From NCBI GenBank assembly GCA_032719365.1, contig CM064862.1, forward strand, positions 86,299,180-86,363,179: a stretch of 64,000 bases of DNA, given 5' to 3'. This document shows positions 12,667 to 25,754 of this stretch, in pieces. Within the stretch, counting starts at the first letter, position 1. Each line of letters opens with the position of its first letter. A program made the translations under genes and the position numbers. The stretch is from Prinsepia uniflora. Lineage: Eukaryota > Streptophyta > Magnoliopsida > Rosales > Rosaceae. The notes under the pieces were generated by a model that was not told the origin of the DNA, searched no databases, and worked only from the letters and a program-made list of their open reading frames with translations.

Positions 12667-14216
12667 CTAGTCCGCAGGCACTTCCACAGTCGGGGGATGG
12701 CCAGCAGTCGAGGGCTGGTCCGCAGGCACTTCCATTTCCTCATCTTCTTCCTCTTCACTCTCCCCTGGATGCTCGGTAGCGTTTAGGTCCTCCAGAGTCA
12801 ACATGAAGCCGAGCGATGGGGTAGTGTCGAAGTCAAAATCCGAATAGGCCCAGAATATGTTCTTGTAGATCTCCCTCTTAGTCGCCGCCGCGAAATCGTC
12901 CTACCAACGGTTGAAGTCAGGAGAGCGGACGAAGTCCGAGACCGTGTCCGACGAGGCGAATATGAGTCGGTCTTGCAGAAGATGCATTTGCACCTCCCGA
13001 CTCACCAATTCAGCTTGAAACAACTCGGCCGCCTCTTTACATCGCTCCGCCAGAGCCCGTTGGAGCTCGGTCTCCGCCTTCTGCCTAACCAGCTCCACGT
13101 GAGACTGGTTGACCTCGGCTACCCGGCGCTCCACCTCCGACTTGAACTTCTTCACCTCCAACTTCAGCTACTCTCCTTCCAAAGCCCTCCGGTCCCTCTC
13201 CTCACTGACCCGCTCCAACTCAACTTTGAATCGGTCAGCTTCTTCAACCGCTAGTTGGCTGGCACTGACCTCATCAGAATACATACCGAGTTGAGCCTTT
13301 TGTTCAGTCAGCTTCTGCTCTTGAGCTTGGAGCCTTCGCTCCATCCACTTAAGCTTGAAACAACTCGGCCGCCTCTTTACATCGCTCCGCCAGGGCCCGT
13401 TGGAGCTCGGTCTCCGCCTTCTGCCTAACCAGCTCCACGTGAGACTGGCTGACCTCGGCTACCCGGCGCTCCACCTCCGCCTTGAACCTCTCCACCTCCA
13501 ACTTCAGCTGCTCTCCCTCCAAAGCCCTCCGGTCCCTCTCCTCACTGACCCGCTCCAACTCAACTTTGAATCGGTCAGCTTCTTCAACCGCTAGTTGGCC
13601 GGCACTGACCTCATCAGAATACATACCGAGTTGAGCCTTTTGTTCAGTCAGCTTCTGCTCTTGAGCTTGGAGCCTTCGCTCCATCTCATCCACTGCGACG
13701 CGAGTCGACTCGGCCTCAGCCTTCAGCAGCTGCTCTGTTTCCAGCAACTCCCGAGCGGCGTTAGCAGCTTGCTCCTTCAGCTCTTTCAGCTCCTTCTTTG
13801 CTTCCACTGTGGCGGCCGCTCAACCGAGAGTATCAGAGTAACTGACAAACAACCAACCGAGAGACTACACCGACAGGCAAACAAGTTAGTACAAAAACAA
13901 ACAAAAAGGAATACAAGTAGACAAAGGCTACACCGACCAAATTACGTGTGAGGCAGCAGCAAGGGACCTGAACAACCGCTCGGGGACCACGTCCTCAGGG
14001 CATGTACCTAGACCACACAACTCTTTGGAGGAACCTGCCGCCATGTTATCCACGACGAGCAGCATCCGCTCTTGCACCGAGGTAAAAGTATCCACCCACC
14101 GAGAACCCCTGGTAGCAGGGTCACCCTGACTTGGTTGCTGTTGGGACGACGACTTGGGCAGGAGAGCAGCTTTAGACTGAGAGGGATGTCGCGGGATCGA
14201 CCGAGAATGCTCGGGC
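12667..14216 (-). pseudogene. 3' part of the T1 antisense ORF (coiled-coil, acidic tail)
   Basis: Read on the minus strand, this part encodes a long heptad-rich coiled coil of Glu, Lys, Leu and Ala (13,807-13,349, starting MEAKKELKELKEQ), then LGFMLTLEDLN, an acidic tail (EEEEDEEMEV) and a stop at 12,667-12,669. It corresponds in order to the last exons of the T2 antisense gene (coiled coil, then FGAALEDGFYKLLL, then an acidic tail). A 340-bp tandem duplication breaks the frame. Element E1 splits the gene at 14,216/40,606. The function of such ORFs is not known. Confidence 0.7.
13012..13685 (-). repeat. 340-bp tandem duplication inside the T1 antisense ORF
   Basis: The block starting AGCTTGAAACAACTCGGC at ~13,012 recurs at ~13,352 with few differences, both running to GAGCCTTCGCTCCATC. 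The period of 340 is not a multiple of three, so the second coiled-coil copy falls out of frame. Confidence 0.85.
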
Positions 14217-16355
14217 TGTAACGACCTTTTCCGAATTTCAAAATTTGATTTGTGACTAATGAAGGATTAATGAGATTAATCGGTGATTAGTTGAGCGAAA
14301 TCGGACGGATGGTGCGAAATGACCGTTTTGCGCCTAAGTGTGGGCAAATGTTAACTTTTTTACTCGGGGAGTCAAACATACGAAGACCGATGACCGTGAC
14401 GAAGATCAGGATGTCACGAGTCCATAGACAGGCGGCACGTCGAAGTCGGACATCGGACAGAGAAGTTATGGTCACGGGATCGAAATCAGAGATTTACACC
14501 TCGGGATCTGAATAAAATATGAATTAATTCTGATTGGGTAGAAATTTTTGGTGGGACCCATGGATGAGTGACACTTGTCACTCATTCCATTAGTCAATAC
14601 CCTTAAAAGGTGGATCTAAACATTAAACTATTACTACCCTAATTAAATTATAATTTCACTCACCTTTCATCTCCACCACTCATTATCTTCATCTTTATCT
14701 CTCCCTCCCATCCTGGCCGTACATAACGATATCAGCCATCATCCTTTTCAGTCTTTATATTTCTTCTCCAAAATCCGATCACCATTTACTCTTCACCCTC
14801 AAAACACACGACACACCACACCACCACCATATTTGCATCCTTGTTCTCGTGCGAAGGACTGGTGAGAGACTAAGAGTTCGAGGACAAAACGACGGTGAGC
14901 TGGGCACGATGAGGACGATGGTGGAGGTATGAAACCGTAACCAATTTCAAAACCAAAAATGGAAACCGAACTTTGAACGTGTGTTAACCATTGGGGTTGA
15001 TCCTAAAATGTTCTAGGAACCTAGACGAGTGCAATGGACGTGGTTTCGAGGCAAAGGATGGCCTGAGTCGACGGGGAGGACGACGGAAATTTCTTGGTTT
15101 CAGGTTTGGCATCACAGGTGAAAATCTTGAACCTTTTTCTAGTTTTCGAGTCCGTAGAACTCTAGATTTAGCTGATACGATGACATAGGAAGAAACAGGG
15201 AGGAAAATGGTTGGATATTGGCAGAGAACAGGCCAGATCGGTTCACCAGTTAGGTCGACCCGGAAAACCAGGTGAACTGGGTTCACCCGAGGTTGACGAT
15301 GACATTGTTCATCGCGCGTGACTTTCATGCGCAGCCTTTTGGGGCAGTTTGTGGGGGCGAGTGGAGCACTTTTGGCTCAAGTGTTCAACATGAATTTTTA
15401 TCTATTTGATGTAACGAACATTTTAGGACTGGTTTCGTGTCGATCGGACACCGTTTCGATATTGTTCGGGACATCTGAAGGTTTAGGATCGAATTTAAAA
15501 ATAGTTAAAAAATTGGAAAAATTATGGGGCTTTATTAGGAGGTTAATGAAGAGGTTAGTAACCATCTAGTGTGATTTGGACAGGTTTAGAAGTCCCGGTG
15601 ATAATGACGGGGCCCGGGAGGGCTTATGGCACGCATATCGAGGCGGCAGCGTAGGACAGTCTGTGAGTGGACTTCGTTTTCTAAACTGTGATGCATGCAT
15701 AACTATTTTATATGTTTTACATACGTGATTTCTAAGATGATTGTTGTGGCACTGGTGGTTTACATGATGGCACATATTTCAAGGTAATTCTGTATTTACA
15801 CGTATTTCGAGGTTTACGAGTTTATGCTATTGCTATGTGATTGTGAGTTTAAAAATGGTGCTATGGCATGATTTTGATTTTGGAAAGATAAACTCGGGCA
15901 TGAGACCCATTTGAATTCTGTGATCGGGCCAGGGGCCCAATTGGTTTACAAAATCGGGCTGAGACCCTTTGAGTTATGTGATCGGGCCGGGGGCCCAGTG
16001 GTTTACAAAATCGGGCATGAGGCCCAGTTGAGTTTTATAAATGTGATTTCGGGTCTGGGACCCTATGTTTCATAAACGTGATTTCGGGTCGGGGACCCTA
16101 AATGGATTTGTGATGTTTTATGGGAATTTCGGGCATGGCCCAATGAGATGTTTGAAATGACTTGTAAAACTGTTTTTCATATACCATCTTGATACGAGGA
16201 TATGTGATGGTCTCCTCCAGTTGTCTGGGACACTGGGGAAGTCACAGTACATTGCATGCGAGGGGTCATTATACGGAGCTACCGAACCGTATAGTGACTC
16301 AGGAGTAGGAATGCTATGATTAGACGTTTGGGACGTCAGACATTTGAGATGTCAG
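14217..16355 (+). mobile_element. Truncated 5' LTR of E1
   Basis: Parallels 37,914-~40,030 closely, for example GATTAGTTGAGCGAAATC near the start, the CACCACACCACCACCATA stretch, the ATGTAACGAACATTTT block at ~15,405, CTGTGAGTGGACTTCG at ~15,660 and the TCGGGC...GGCCC repeats at 15,890-16,150. Similarity stops after GAGATGTCAG at ~16,355, where the 3' LTR continues to the conserved LTR end but this copy enters unrelated E1 internal DNA. Confidence 0.8.
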
Positions 16356-16690
16356 GATGTTAGTACATCCTAGTGGTGATTGCTGGTGTGATGGATGTTA
16401 GTACATCGGGGTTAGCTGATGACCTTAGTGGTGGAACCCTAGTTGTGTTGATGGTAGGATTGGATTGACGTCCATACGATGTCAGGACCGTGGGGTCGGT
16501 CAGATTGTGGATTTTATTATAGAGAGTAGTTGGGTTCAGGGGAACCCTAGGGTGTGATTGTGGAACCCTGATTTATGATGGATGAACTGGAAAGGTGAAA
16601 TTTAGTTGTGATTGATGAATTAGAATTGTGAGTCCGTAGTTGTTGAGGATTGGATGACTTTTCGAAGTCGGGGTGGTCTGTCAAGTCGAA
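16356..16690 (+). other. E1 internal remnant, left piece
   Basis: Noncoding. It contains 'GGATGTTAGTACATC' twice (near 16,356 and 16,398) and ends with GACTTTTCGAAGTCGGG, a motif also seen at ~24,370 and ~24,510 in the next internal piece. The last five bases (TCGAA) are the target-site duplication of S1. Confidence 0.55.
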
Positions 16691-17844
16691 TGTAACGACC
16701 CGTCCCAAACTCCTAGATTAGATTAGTGATTAATCATGATTAGTGAGGTTAATCCGTGATTAGTTGGGCGAAATCGGACGAACGATGCAAAATGACCGTC
16801 TTGCCCTTGGCCGTGAGCAAAACGTTGACTTTTCATTCGGGCGGTCAAATGGACTTTGACCGATGACCGTGACGTATTTCGTGACGTCACGAGTTCATAG
16901 ACAGGTGGCACGTTCAATTCCGACATTCGAGGAGGAACTTATGACGTTCGGAAGTTTAGGGGCATTTTGGTAATTTTGGTTAAAATAGGGGATCAAATGT
17001 TGACTTTTTGACCGAGGGGTCCAATGGCCGAGGGCCGAGGACCGTTACGTAGATCGGGACGATACGAATCCTTAGACAGGCGGCATGCTGAAATTGGACT
17101 TCGAACGGGGAAGTTATAGGTCACGGAAGTTCGATTTCACTATGCACATACTTCAAGACGGGGCTGATTTGGCAAGATCTGATTGGGCAGATATTTTAGG
17201 TGGACCTATGGATGAGTGACAAGTGTCACTCATCCCATTGGCTAGATCCCCTAAATTGTGGATCTAATTAATTAAATAACATTATAATAATTATTATATA
17301 ATTAATCCTAACCACACTAAATCCTATCCATCCATTCTATTTTAATCTCTCAAATCCCCACCCTCCATTTCACTCCTCTCATCAGCCATCAATATCATCA
17401 TCTTCATATTTGTTCATCTCCTACAAACCCGAAACCCCCCCTATATGCACATTTCTCCATTTTCTTCAAAACACACAAACACCACACCTCCATCATCCAT
17501 CCTTTGAGTGTGTGAGCTGAGTGTGACCGTGTGAGTGAGTGAGGAAGGACAATGAGGTTGGATGGCCAGCCACGGCGGCGGCCACGGCGGAGAGAGCAAC
17601 CCGTAAGGTGAGTTTTGTCCAAAAAATCAAAATTCGGTTTTATTGCTTTTTGTTCGATTCTAAGACCTAGGTTAGGTTTCTGGGGACCTAGGGTGAAGTT
17701 TGGGATAGGTTTTGAGGTTGGGGATGGCCAGAAACGACCGTGGACGGCGGAGGAAAATACCCCCGCCATGGCCGGATTGAAGAGCACAGTTTTGGTGGTT
17801 TTTCCTTCGGTTTTTAATGTCCAAATGATTATAAATAGGATTAG

Positions 17845-20741
17845 TGTCAGGACCCGTCCCAAATATCACCTCGGTACCCGGGACGAACCCTGCTCCCGTC
17901 TGACAATCACACTTACAGGACCAAAGATAACCTTAATACAACTATAAGTACAACTATCAGACGAAGGAGTAAATATATATAATAGTAAGTCAGAGCATAG
18001 TTCTCCAAAATGGGCATAAAAGTCCTACAATTCTATGTCCGCAACGGAAGAACGGCGTAAGCTCTATGCCTCGATATCTGCCTCAACGTTCACCCCAGCG
18101 CTATCACCACGACCTGGAGGGGAATTTTAAAAAAACAGAAGGTGTGAGTGGACAGGAATAAATAGCAGTTTCAAAACAGTTTCTCGTCAAATCAGAGTTA
18201 AGGAAAAGTAAGAAGTTATTCCCTCCGCTTTGAAAACAGGCATGCCCAACGAAGTATTTGAAAATCATAATATGAAACATCATAAGAAACAGAAACACTA
18301 TAAAACATCATAAGAAACAGATACACTAGCATTAGACCACCTTTTCCGATCAAACCTGCTGGACCTATCCGAGTCTTTAAACTCAACCAGGCCTCAAATA
18401 TAAATCCGAGTCTTTAAACTCCCGAGTCTTTAAACTCAATAGGCCTATGGGGGTAAAATCATAAATATCCGAGTCTTTAAACTCCCGAGTCTTTAAACTC
18501 AATCCGGGCCCGTCCCCCGTCAAATAATATCCGGGTCTTTAAACCCAAATCCAGATCCAGCAAATCCAATCCATTTCAGTGTAAAACCCTTCCGAAAGTC
18601 ATTACCAAACTCGAATTCGAAATCCCCAGTTCGAAGCCCGTCCGACGTTCAGAACTGACATTCCGAACCCAAATCCGGAAAATCTATGTTCATACCAAAA
18701 ACCATAGGAAATCCCCAAATCATGTTTCATAACTCATTTACCATCATTAGAAAACGTTTATCGGTTGAATTTCTCAAGTATAGCATCAAAAGCTGAAAAC
18801 CGGCTTTTCCTCGAAAAACGTGCAAAATCCAGAAACATCTCGAAAAACACGCAAACATTTCAATCACGCATAACCATCATGGAAAACATAAAAACACACA
18901 TAATATCATAAAACATTGATAAAAAACAGTTAGGCATGCTCGGAAGTAGGAAAGAGTCCACTCACAAATCTAAGCAAGTCAGTCGCGCTCTGTGCGCTCC
19001 TCGACCGTCTCGGGTGCCTCCCGTCCTGTCAAAATGCACCAAATAGGGTCACAAATACATTAAGGATCCTAATCCTAATTTCCCCAATTTTTCGGGAATT
19101 AACTAATATTTTAATCCTAAACCCGTAACCGTCTGGATTCCCGAACCATCCCGTAACACCGTCCGATTAACCCGAAAACGATACCATTTGATTCCTTAGA
19201 ACGTTTAGGACTAAACTCATGTTGGAAGCTTGGCCGGATTCCTCCCCACGCGCCACCACGCGCCGCCCAAAGTGGCTGCGCGTGGGCCTCACGCGCCTGC
19301 TACAGTGCTTCTCCTTCCTCGAGCCACCCGGTTCAACACAGTTGAACCGGCGTGACCGGTTCTCTGTAATCCGACCACCATTCCAATCCAATCCAATCCC
19401 AATCTCTTCGTCCCATCCTAAGCAACCTTCCCACGTCCCTACATCGAACCATCACGGCTTAAAACCCACCATTCACGGCTTCGAAACAGACGGCCCGTGG
19501 CCCCTGTTTTGGCTGCCGGCCGCCCAGGTCCTCCCCCGTCATGGCGTTCATCTTAAACGACGCCTAGGACCTTCCTGAACTTCACCCTAACCTCCTAATC
19601 CCTCGACTCAACGCCCAACTCCACGACTTTGCGTTTGAACTTCACGGCTAAACAGAGTACAGAGTACTCTCCGTCGACTGAGCTCCGCCGTGTACGCCCC
19701 CGTCACGGCGACCGCTCTACCCCACTCCTAGAACCTCCCTAAACACCACGGCACTCACCAAACCCCTCGATTCTCATCCTACGTTCACGACTTTGGAATT
19801 TAAAATCCACGGGAAAACAGGGGAAAAGAACTCTCCCTTCGATTCTGTCGTCGCCGTGAGCACCGCCGCCTACCACGGTGCTTATTGCACTCCCCGTAGC
19901 CTCCTTAGTCTCCTAGTGGCTTGAATCGAACCACCACACGGCACAACAGCCACCACAGTTCACCGCCTTCTCTGTTTTCTCAGACTTCCGCCGTACCACC
20001 GTCGTCTCTCCGTGCTCGGTTTCTTCCCCAAATCACGATCAACACCTCACCCTCGTCTCACTATCACTCTCTCATTTCACTCTTCACTCACCCTTGCACT
20101 GAATCGATCAATCTCTCCCAGTATCCTCTCCTCTGTTTCTCTCTGTATTCGAACAATTGCACGGTTTGAAAACGTGCAAAGTGTGGTCGTGCACACTATA
20201 GAATTCCCTGGACCCTTCCAGCCCCCTGCACGTGTCCATCATTCTTTGGTCAGCACAAAATATCCCTGCCACTTGCCCTTATCTGATTGGGCTGAGGGAA
20301 AAGACCAAAATGCCCCTCCTACACAAATTACCATTTTACCCTCACACTTTCTAGACCCGTATCTTTCGCGTCCGACGTCCGATGACAGCGTGCCGCCTGT
20401 CGTTGAACTCAGGACGTCGAGACCTACCCAACGGTCCTCGGTCTACGTGAAAATCACAAATCCTCCAAAAAGTCAACATTTTCCTCACTTAATCAAAATT
20501 ACGGTAACGCCCCCAATCTTCCGAACGTCATAACTTTTCCTCCGATTGTCCGAATCAAACCTGCCACCGGTCTACGGACTCGTAACGTCCTAACCTACGT
20601 CACGGTTAAGGATCAACACTCATCCAATCGGTAATTCAAAAATTCAACTTTTAGCTTACTATTCACAAGGGCAAAATCGTCTTATATACCAAACTTTACA
20701 AAATTACAGTTGTACCCTTCCCGAAGGTACGGGTTGTTACA
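17845..20741 (-). mobile_element. Solo LTR S2, minus strand, TSD ATTAG, nested in S1
   Basis: The + strand starts TGTCAGGACCCGTCCC and ends GGTACGGGTTGTTACA. Perfect ATTAG target-site duplications at 17,840-17,844 and 20,742-20,746 interrupt S1. Length ~2.9 kb. It carries reverse-complement GAGTCTTTAAACTC repeats (18,370-18,560) and the GTGAGTGGAC/GTCCACTCAC pair at ~18,145 and ~18,956. This is the deepest layer of the nest (T1 > E1 > S1 > S2). Confidence 0.9.
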
Positions 20742-21549
20742 ATTAGGATCATATTAGGATTAAAATGGGATGAAATGGACTTAAAATCGGTCCGAAAACC
20801 GGAGAAAACCGAGGTTGAAGATGAATTAACAGTAACATGAACAGTGGGCTTGAGGTTGAAGACGATGAACAGTGTTTTCGACCTTCTAGGGGCGCGTGGT
20901 CCATAATTTGGGAAAGTGTTCAACAAAGGAAATCTTCTATTCGATGTAACGAAGATTTTGGGACTGGTCTCGTGTCAATCGGACATCGTTTCGATAGATT
21001 ACGGGGTGTCGGAAGGTTTAGGGTCGGCTTAAAAATAGTTAAAAGTTCGGGAAAATTACGGGGCTTTGGTAGGAGGTTAATTAAGTAGTTAGTAACCTTA
21101 TATTAAAATTTGGACAGGTTTGGGAGTCCCGGTGACAGTGATCGGCTCGGGAGAGTCTATGACACGCAAATTGAGGCGGCAGCTCGGACGGTCTGTGAGT
21201 GGACCTTGTTTTCTAAATTGGTGCGTGCATAAATGTTTATTATATGTTTTAAATACTTTTTTGTAATGCCATGAGTGCATTTGGATGTGTGGTTACGTAT
21301 AGGCACGTATTTCGAGGTTTCGGCCCTATACGGTGCCTATACGGGTCTGTATGTCTTTATTGTTCTAAATGAAAAGGTTTTGGATTTCTAAAAGGATAAA
21401 CTCGGGTATGAGACCCATTTGGTTTTGTCTCATGCATATGACCTTAGATATCGGGTACGGTGCCCAGCTGATGTCATATGTTCGGGCACGGGACCTAGTT
21501 ATTTTACGGTTTATGATTTTGGGCCAGGGACCCGAGATGGATTTCCAAG

Positions 21550-21725
21550 TTCATGACGGTTTATGGGAACCGGCATGAACTCTGGAAAGGTCATTGTGGT
21601 TCATGACGGTTTATGGGAACCGACATGAACCTTTGTCAGGTTATTCTGGTTCTTGACGGTTTATGGGAACCGGCATGAACCCTGGTTAATGGATGTTATG
21701 GATCATGACGGTTCAAGGGAACGGG
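21550..21725 (+). repeat. Tandem CATGACGGTTTATGGGAACC repeats in S1
   Basis: Three clear copies and one decayed copy of a ~55-60-bp unit, each with CATGACGGTTTATGGGAACC followed by GGCATGAAC or GACATGAAC. Same family as 5355-5450. Confidence 0.75.
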
Positions 21726-22501
21726 GCATGAATGTTTATGTTATGTATATATATGTATTCATATACCTTCCTTTACTTCTATTATCTCCTCCGGGGAGGG
21801 TCGTTGGCCTGGGTGGACCCCGGAGTAGTCAGGGAGGAGCACCGACTGAGTGGAGTCACCCCCAGTTGGGTTCCTTACTCTCAGGAAGGCTATGATTACT
21901 ATTACCTCGGGTAGGGTCAGTGGTCTGCGGACATTGATCTTGACTTTGAGAAGACTCGGATTGAGACCTGGGTAGCACACGCGTAGCTTTGGAAACCGTG
22001 ACAGGATTGGTTGTGTGAATTATATGTGTATATGATATATGATATGTGATGTGTGGTTACACAGGATTTGAGCGGTGGCTCGTGTACTTGGTTTATTTAT
22101 GATTTGGGCTGAGTCCCTTATGGATTTGGGCAGTGGCCCGTATGGTCGTTTTATTATGATTTTGGGCTTAGTTCCCACATATGGTTTCTTTGGTTAAACG
22201 GTTTTCGAATGCATGCATGCTTTTTAGTGAAGGGTACAAATGTCTTCTCGTTAAAATGTTTTTATAAACTCTTGTTTTGTCCACTCACAGCTTTTAATGT
22301 TTTGACTGCCCTTCAGGTTGACAGCGGATGTGGACTATAGCAGAGACCGAGATATCACATGCCTCCTCCGGATCCTGGCGTACTCTGATAGCCCGGAAGG
22401 GCAAAGGTTGGAAATATCCCTTGTCTGACACTTCGTGTCAGACGGTAGCAGGGTCATCCCGCACTAATCCCGGGGGGATTGGGATGGGTCCTGTCATCGA
22501 A

Positions 22502-24648
22502 CCCCAAATTGTGACTGGTAGATTGGAACTTGTGCTGCAAAGAGCGGCTGTGGTCGTGGATGACCATGTGGATGACTCTAGTGAGTCTAGTCTAAACTAT
22601 GTAGAGTGGTTGGCCCGACATGAAATGAAATGATGGGATCCGATCCACGGGTACGGCTACGAGATAAAATATGGAATCCTGAGTTGGACCGGATAATAGT
22701 GTGATGCGTGGATGTGGATCTCGATAGCGATGACTGTTGGTCGACAGTCGTGTGGAGATGGCTGGCTATCGAGGATAATTGGTGTAGTTGAGAATCGGGG
22801 GACGTTCATTATCTTGCTGTGGATTGTCAGAATGGTGGTACCCATAGTTGTGGGGTACGAGGGGGGTAGAGTTCCTTTCACCTGAGCGGAGGTACGGGGT
22901 TGTTTCTCGGTATGAGTAACGACTCAGGATTATCTAATTCGTACACTATGTGCTAGTGGTTGTGATGACGATGAGTCATAAGTTGGGATGTGACTCAGTC
23001 GTGATGGGCATATGTTCGGTAACTGAGATTCGATAGTGGTTAAGTGATGGACTGGATGGGATCTAGCAGGGATTGTGATGTGTTAGGATAAGTCCTAACA
23101 GTTATGAGATGACTAAGTGATGAATGGATGATAGAGGTACGATTGAGACACAAGGAGTTTTTGGATGACGCAGGGGATGTCATGGAAATTAGTGGATTCG
23201 GGGAGTTTTCATTAACTCCGAAACTTGTGTGGTTGTACGTTTCTAGTATCCTTAGGAAGTACAAAGGAATTATTGAAATTGGAAGAAGCCGAAGAGAATC
23301 AATGGTAGTATTGATGTGAGAGTTTGAGATTGTGAATATCGTGGAAACCCGAGAGTTGAGCCTGTAAAGGTTGAGATATGAGAACGAGATAAAAACGAAT
23401 TACATCCTTTCAGATGTGCATAAACGGTCATGAACGGACAGGAGTTCTAAGTAATAAATTGGTTACGGACATGTGGTTGTCCAAGTGAGTTGAGGATTTG
23501 GGAAGTCCAGTGGTTGGACAGTTGGACTTGACACTTAGTTAGAAGCAGGAAAGTTATGATTGAGGAGGCGAGAGGAGTATTTGTTTCAGCATTGGTGATG
23601 GATATTCTGAAGTCATTGAGGATGACTTCTCATTTTCTGCCCATGGCAGATGATGGCTGTTGTCCCCAGTACGTTGAGCGTGTATTGGTTGGTGGACCCG
23701 TGCTGTGTTTTTGGGTTCATCAGGAGGAGTTGGGTATTTCGAGGTTAGGTGAATGAGATTTCTCATTTTCTGCTTAGTGGCAGTTGATGTTGGGTTACTT
23801 GGTGTGGTGGGTGCAGTGAGTAGTGTTTGCACTCACGTAGGATGAATGTTGATGTCATCGTCTGGAATCATTCTTGATTTTCCTAGGTGGAATGATAAGG
23901 ATCGATATGAGGTAATTAGAGAGGACTCACGGTTTAGACATGTTTCGTTTTTGACGGAGTGTTTAGATGTGAAAAATATTTGAAGAGTAATGTGACTAAC
24001 GAAGGATGCAATGAGGGTGTAAGACCCTACGGTCAGATTTTAGGAGAATTGTTAGCTGGGTGAGCATGTGTGGATCCTAGGTGAATCAGGATTGTGATGT
24101 TGTGGACATTGGGAATTGTGACGATCTAGGATCGTGATGTTATTGATTGGGTGTTGTTGTGATGGATCTAGATCGTGAGCTGGATGATTAGGTTAGGTGG
24201 TAGGTCAGGATGACGTGGATCGTGATGTCGTGTTGTGCTGGCAGACTTCACCTTGCTAATTATGCTAAGTTAGGAGCAGAGGAGAATCGTTTCATGAGAC
24301 AGTTAAAGAACCTTATGGAATAGTTGTGAGATGACAGAACAGAGGTTGAATATGGGGATGTTGGGACTGAACTTCTTTTCGAAGTTAATCCGGTATGAGA
24401 CGGTACTCAAGTGAGTTGAGATGTTTATGATTTGGCTTGGATATTTGACTTTGTGAACTAGTGGGTATCCGACAGGGTCGGATTGGTCAGTATTGGGTAT
24501 GAGGACAATGGGATTGACTTCTTTTCGAAGTCAATCGAATGTGTTACGGAAATCATTTGAGCAGGTAACCGATAGGTTCGGTGTTAGTGCGTCTCAGTAG
24601 ACGTGGGTGAGATTGGATACCCAATTGGCATGAATGGGTACGCCTCGG
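22502..24648 (+). other. E1 internal remnant, main piece (noncoding)
   Basis: About 2.1 kb without a recognisable protein in any frame; the longest ORFs are under 100 residues and lack domains. Two diverged copies of CTTCTTTTCGAAGT plus TAATCCGGT/CAATCGAAT flanks lie at ~24,370 and ~24,510. The last bases, CTCGG, are one arm of the S3 target-site duplication. It may be the noncoding interior of a LARD-like element or decayed 3' untranslated DNA. Confidence 0.5.
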
Positions 24649-24817
24649 TGATAGGTCGTTAAATAAGCATTATTTTATACCCTTTATACTTGACTTTTAA
24701 TATTAAAATAATAAATAATTAGATAAAATAATTTATCATTCATGGACGTTGATAAGATCCTTCCATTTAGTAGCACCTTAGGGGATGGCATAGCCTTAAA
24801 TAAAGTTAAGGGCGAGG

Positions 24818-24903
24818 TTCAAACGAGGAAAGGCTTACGGTGGATACCTAGGCACCCAGAGACGAGGAAGGGCGTAGTAAGCGACGAAATGCTTCGGGGA
24901 GTT
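24818..24903 (+). other. Plastid 23S rRNA 5'-end fragment inside LTR S3
   Basis: The sequence from TTCAAACGAGGAAAGGCTTA to GCTTCGGGGAGTT matches, as far as I can recall base for base, the first ~86 nt of angiosperm chloroplast rrn23, including GGATACCTAGGCACCCAGAG. After GGGGAGTT the plastid gene continues GAAAATAAGC, whereas here LTR sequence (ATTCAGTGC) follows. It is far too short to be an rRNA gene. The likely origin is plastid DNA or rRNA captured by the retroelement. Confidence 0.82.
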
Positions 24904-25754
24904 ATTCAGTGCTAACAGCCCAAATCATTTCTTTTGCTCAGCCCAAATCTACATTTGCAAGCCCAGAGAAACAGCCCAAGCGCCCGGGCCCGTGTCACAA
25001 TCTAACCTGCAGCCCATCAGACCCGTCGGCATGAGGCAGCCGAAACTACCTTCCTTCTCTCGGCGCGCGCGTCCCAAATTACATCGCCCAAGTCAGTGCG
25101 TGTGCGCTGACATTCAGCATTCCGTTTCAGTCGCCTACCACCGATTTTTGAGTTGTTTTTTCAGCTGGTCTCTGTTGATCCCTTGCCCAGCTGCAACCCA
25201 CTCTTTTGTACAGCAACATGCCCCAAATTATGCAACTTTTCAGCCACTTTACAGCTAAAACCATCCCTAAAATCATCATAAATCATCATTATTCATCATT
25301 CCACTTTTCTTTATTTTTTTTATTTATTGTAATTTTTATTTATTTTTGGTAGTTTTTTCTCCCTGTAAATAGGGGTTCAATTCTTGTAACAAGGGTCCCC
25401 ATTTTTCCCATTTTGTTTCTCCTTTTAGTTTAGGTTCTTATATTTTCTCTCTAGATTTTCTCTTCTTTTAGTTCATCTTCTTTATTTTGTTCTTTATTTT
25501 TGGGGACCATTTTAACTTCTTGTAGATTTTCTTATTAATTAGTTTCCTTTTAATTCTTATTCTTAATTTATGTTACTTTTATTTTTCTTAATTTCATTTC
25601 TTCTTTACTTTGTTCTTGTGATATTTCTTTGAGATCTCTTGAACACAGTTTTATGCTTTCCTTAAGAAATACCTAGGCCAAGTAATTTTAAGGCAATTCA
25701 AGAGTTTTAAGACCGAATTCCTCGTATTTCTTCTTCCATCTTCACAAGTTTCCT

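Larger units (their letters stand above)
16691..22496 (+). mobile_element. Solo LTR S1, + strand, TSD TCGAA, split by S2
   Basis: Begins TGTAACGACCCGTCCC at 16,691 and ends GGGATGGGTCCTGTCA at 22,496. Perfect TCGAA repeats flank it (16,686-16,690 and 22,497-22,501). Removing S2 and one ATTAG leaves a continuous LTR of about 2.9 kb. It shows GTGAGTGGAC at ~21,194, GTCCACTCAC at ~22,279, an ATGCATGCATGC at ~22,209 and three to four copies of the CATGACGGTTTATGGGAACC repeat at 21,550-21,725. The 101-aa ORF at 22,328-22,633 runs across the LTR end and is not a gene. Confidence 0.88.

Noticed and set aside
20012..20533. 173-residue ORF
   Set aside because: It lies wholly inside solo LTR S2, is rich in Ser/Pro/Thr from CT-rich DNA, and has no recognisable domain.
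22328..22633. 101-residue ORF
   Set aside because: Crosses the end of LTR S1 and its TSD into E1 internal DNA, so it is a chance junction ORF.
24818..24903. A functional 23S rRNA gene
   Set aside because: Only the first ~86 nt are present, with LTR sequence immediately after; a 23S gene is ~2.8 kb.
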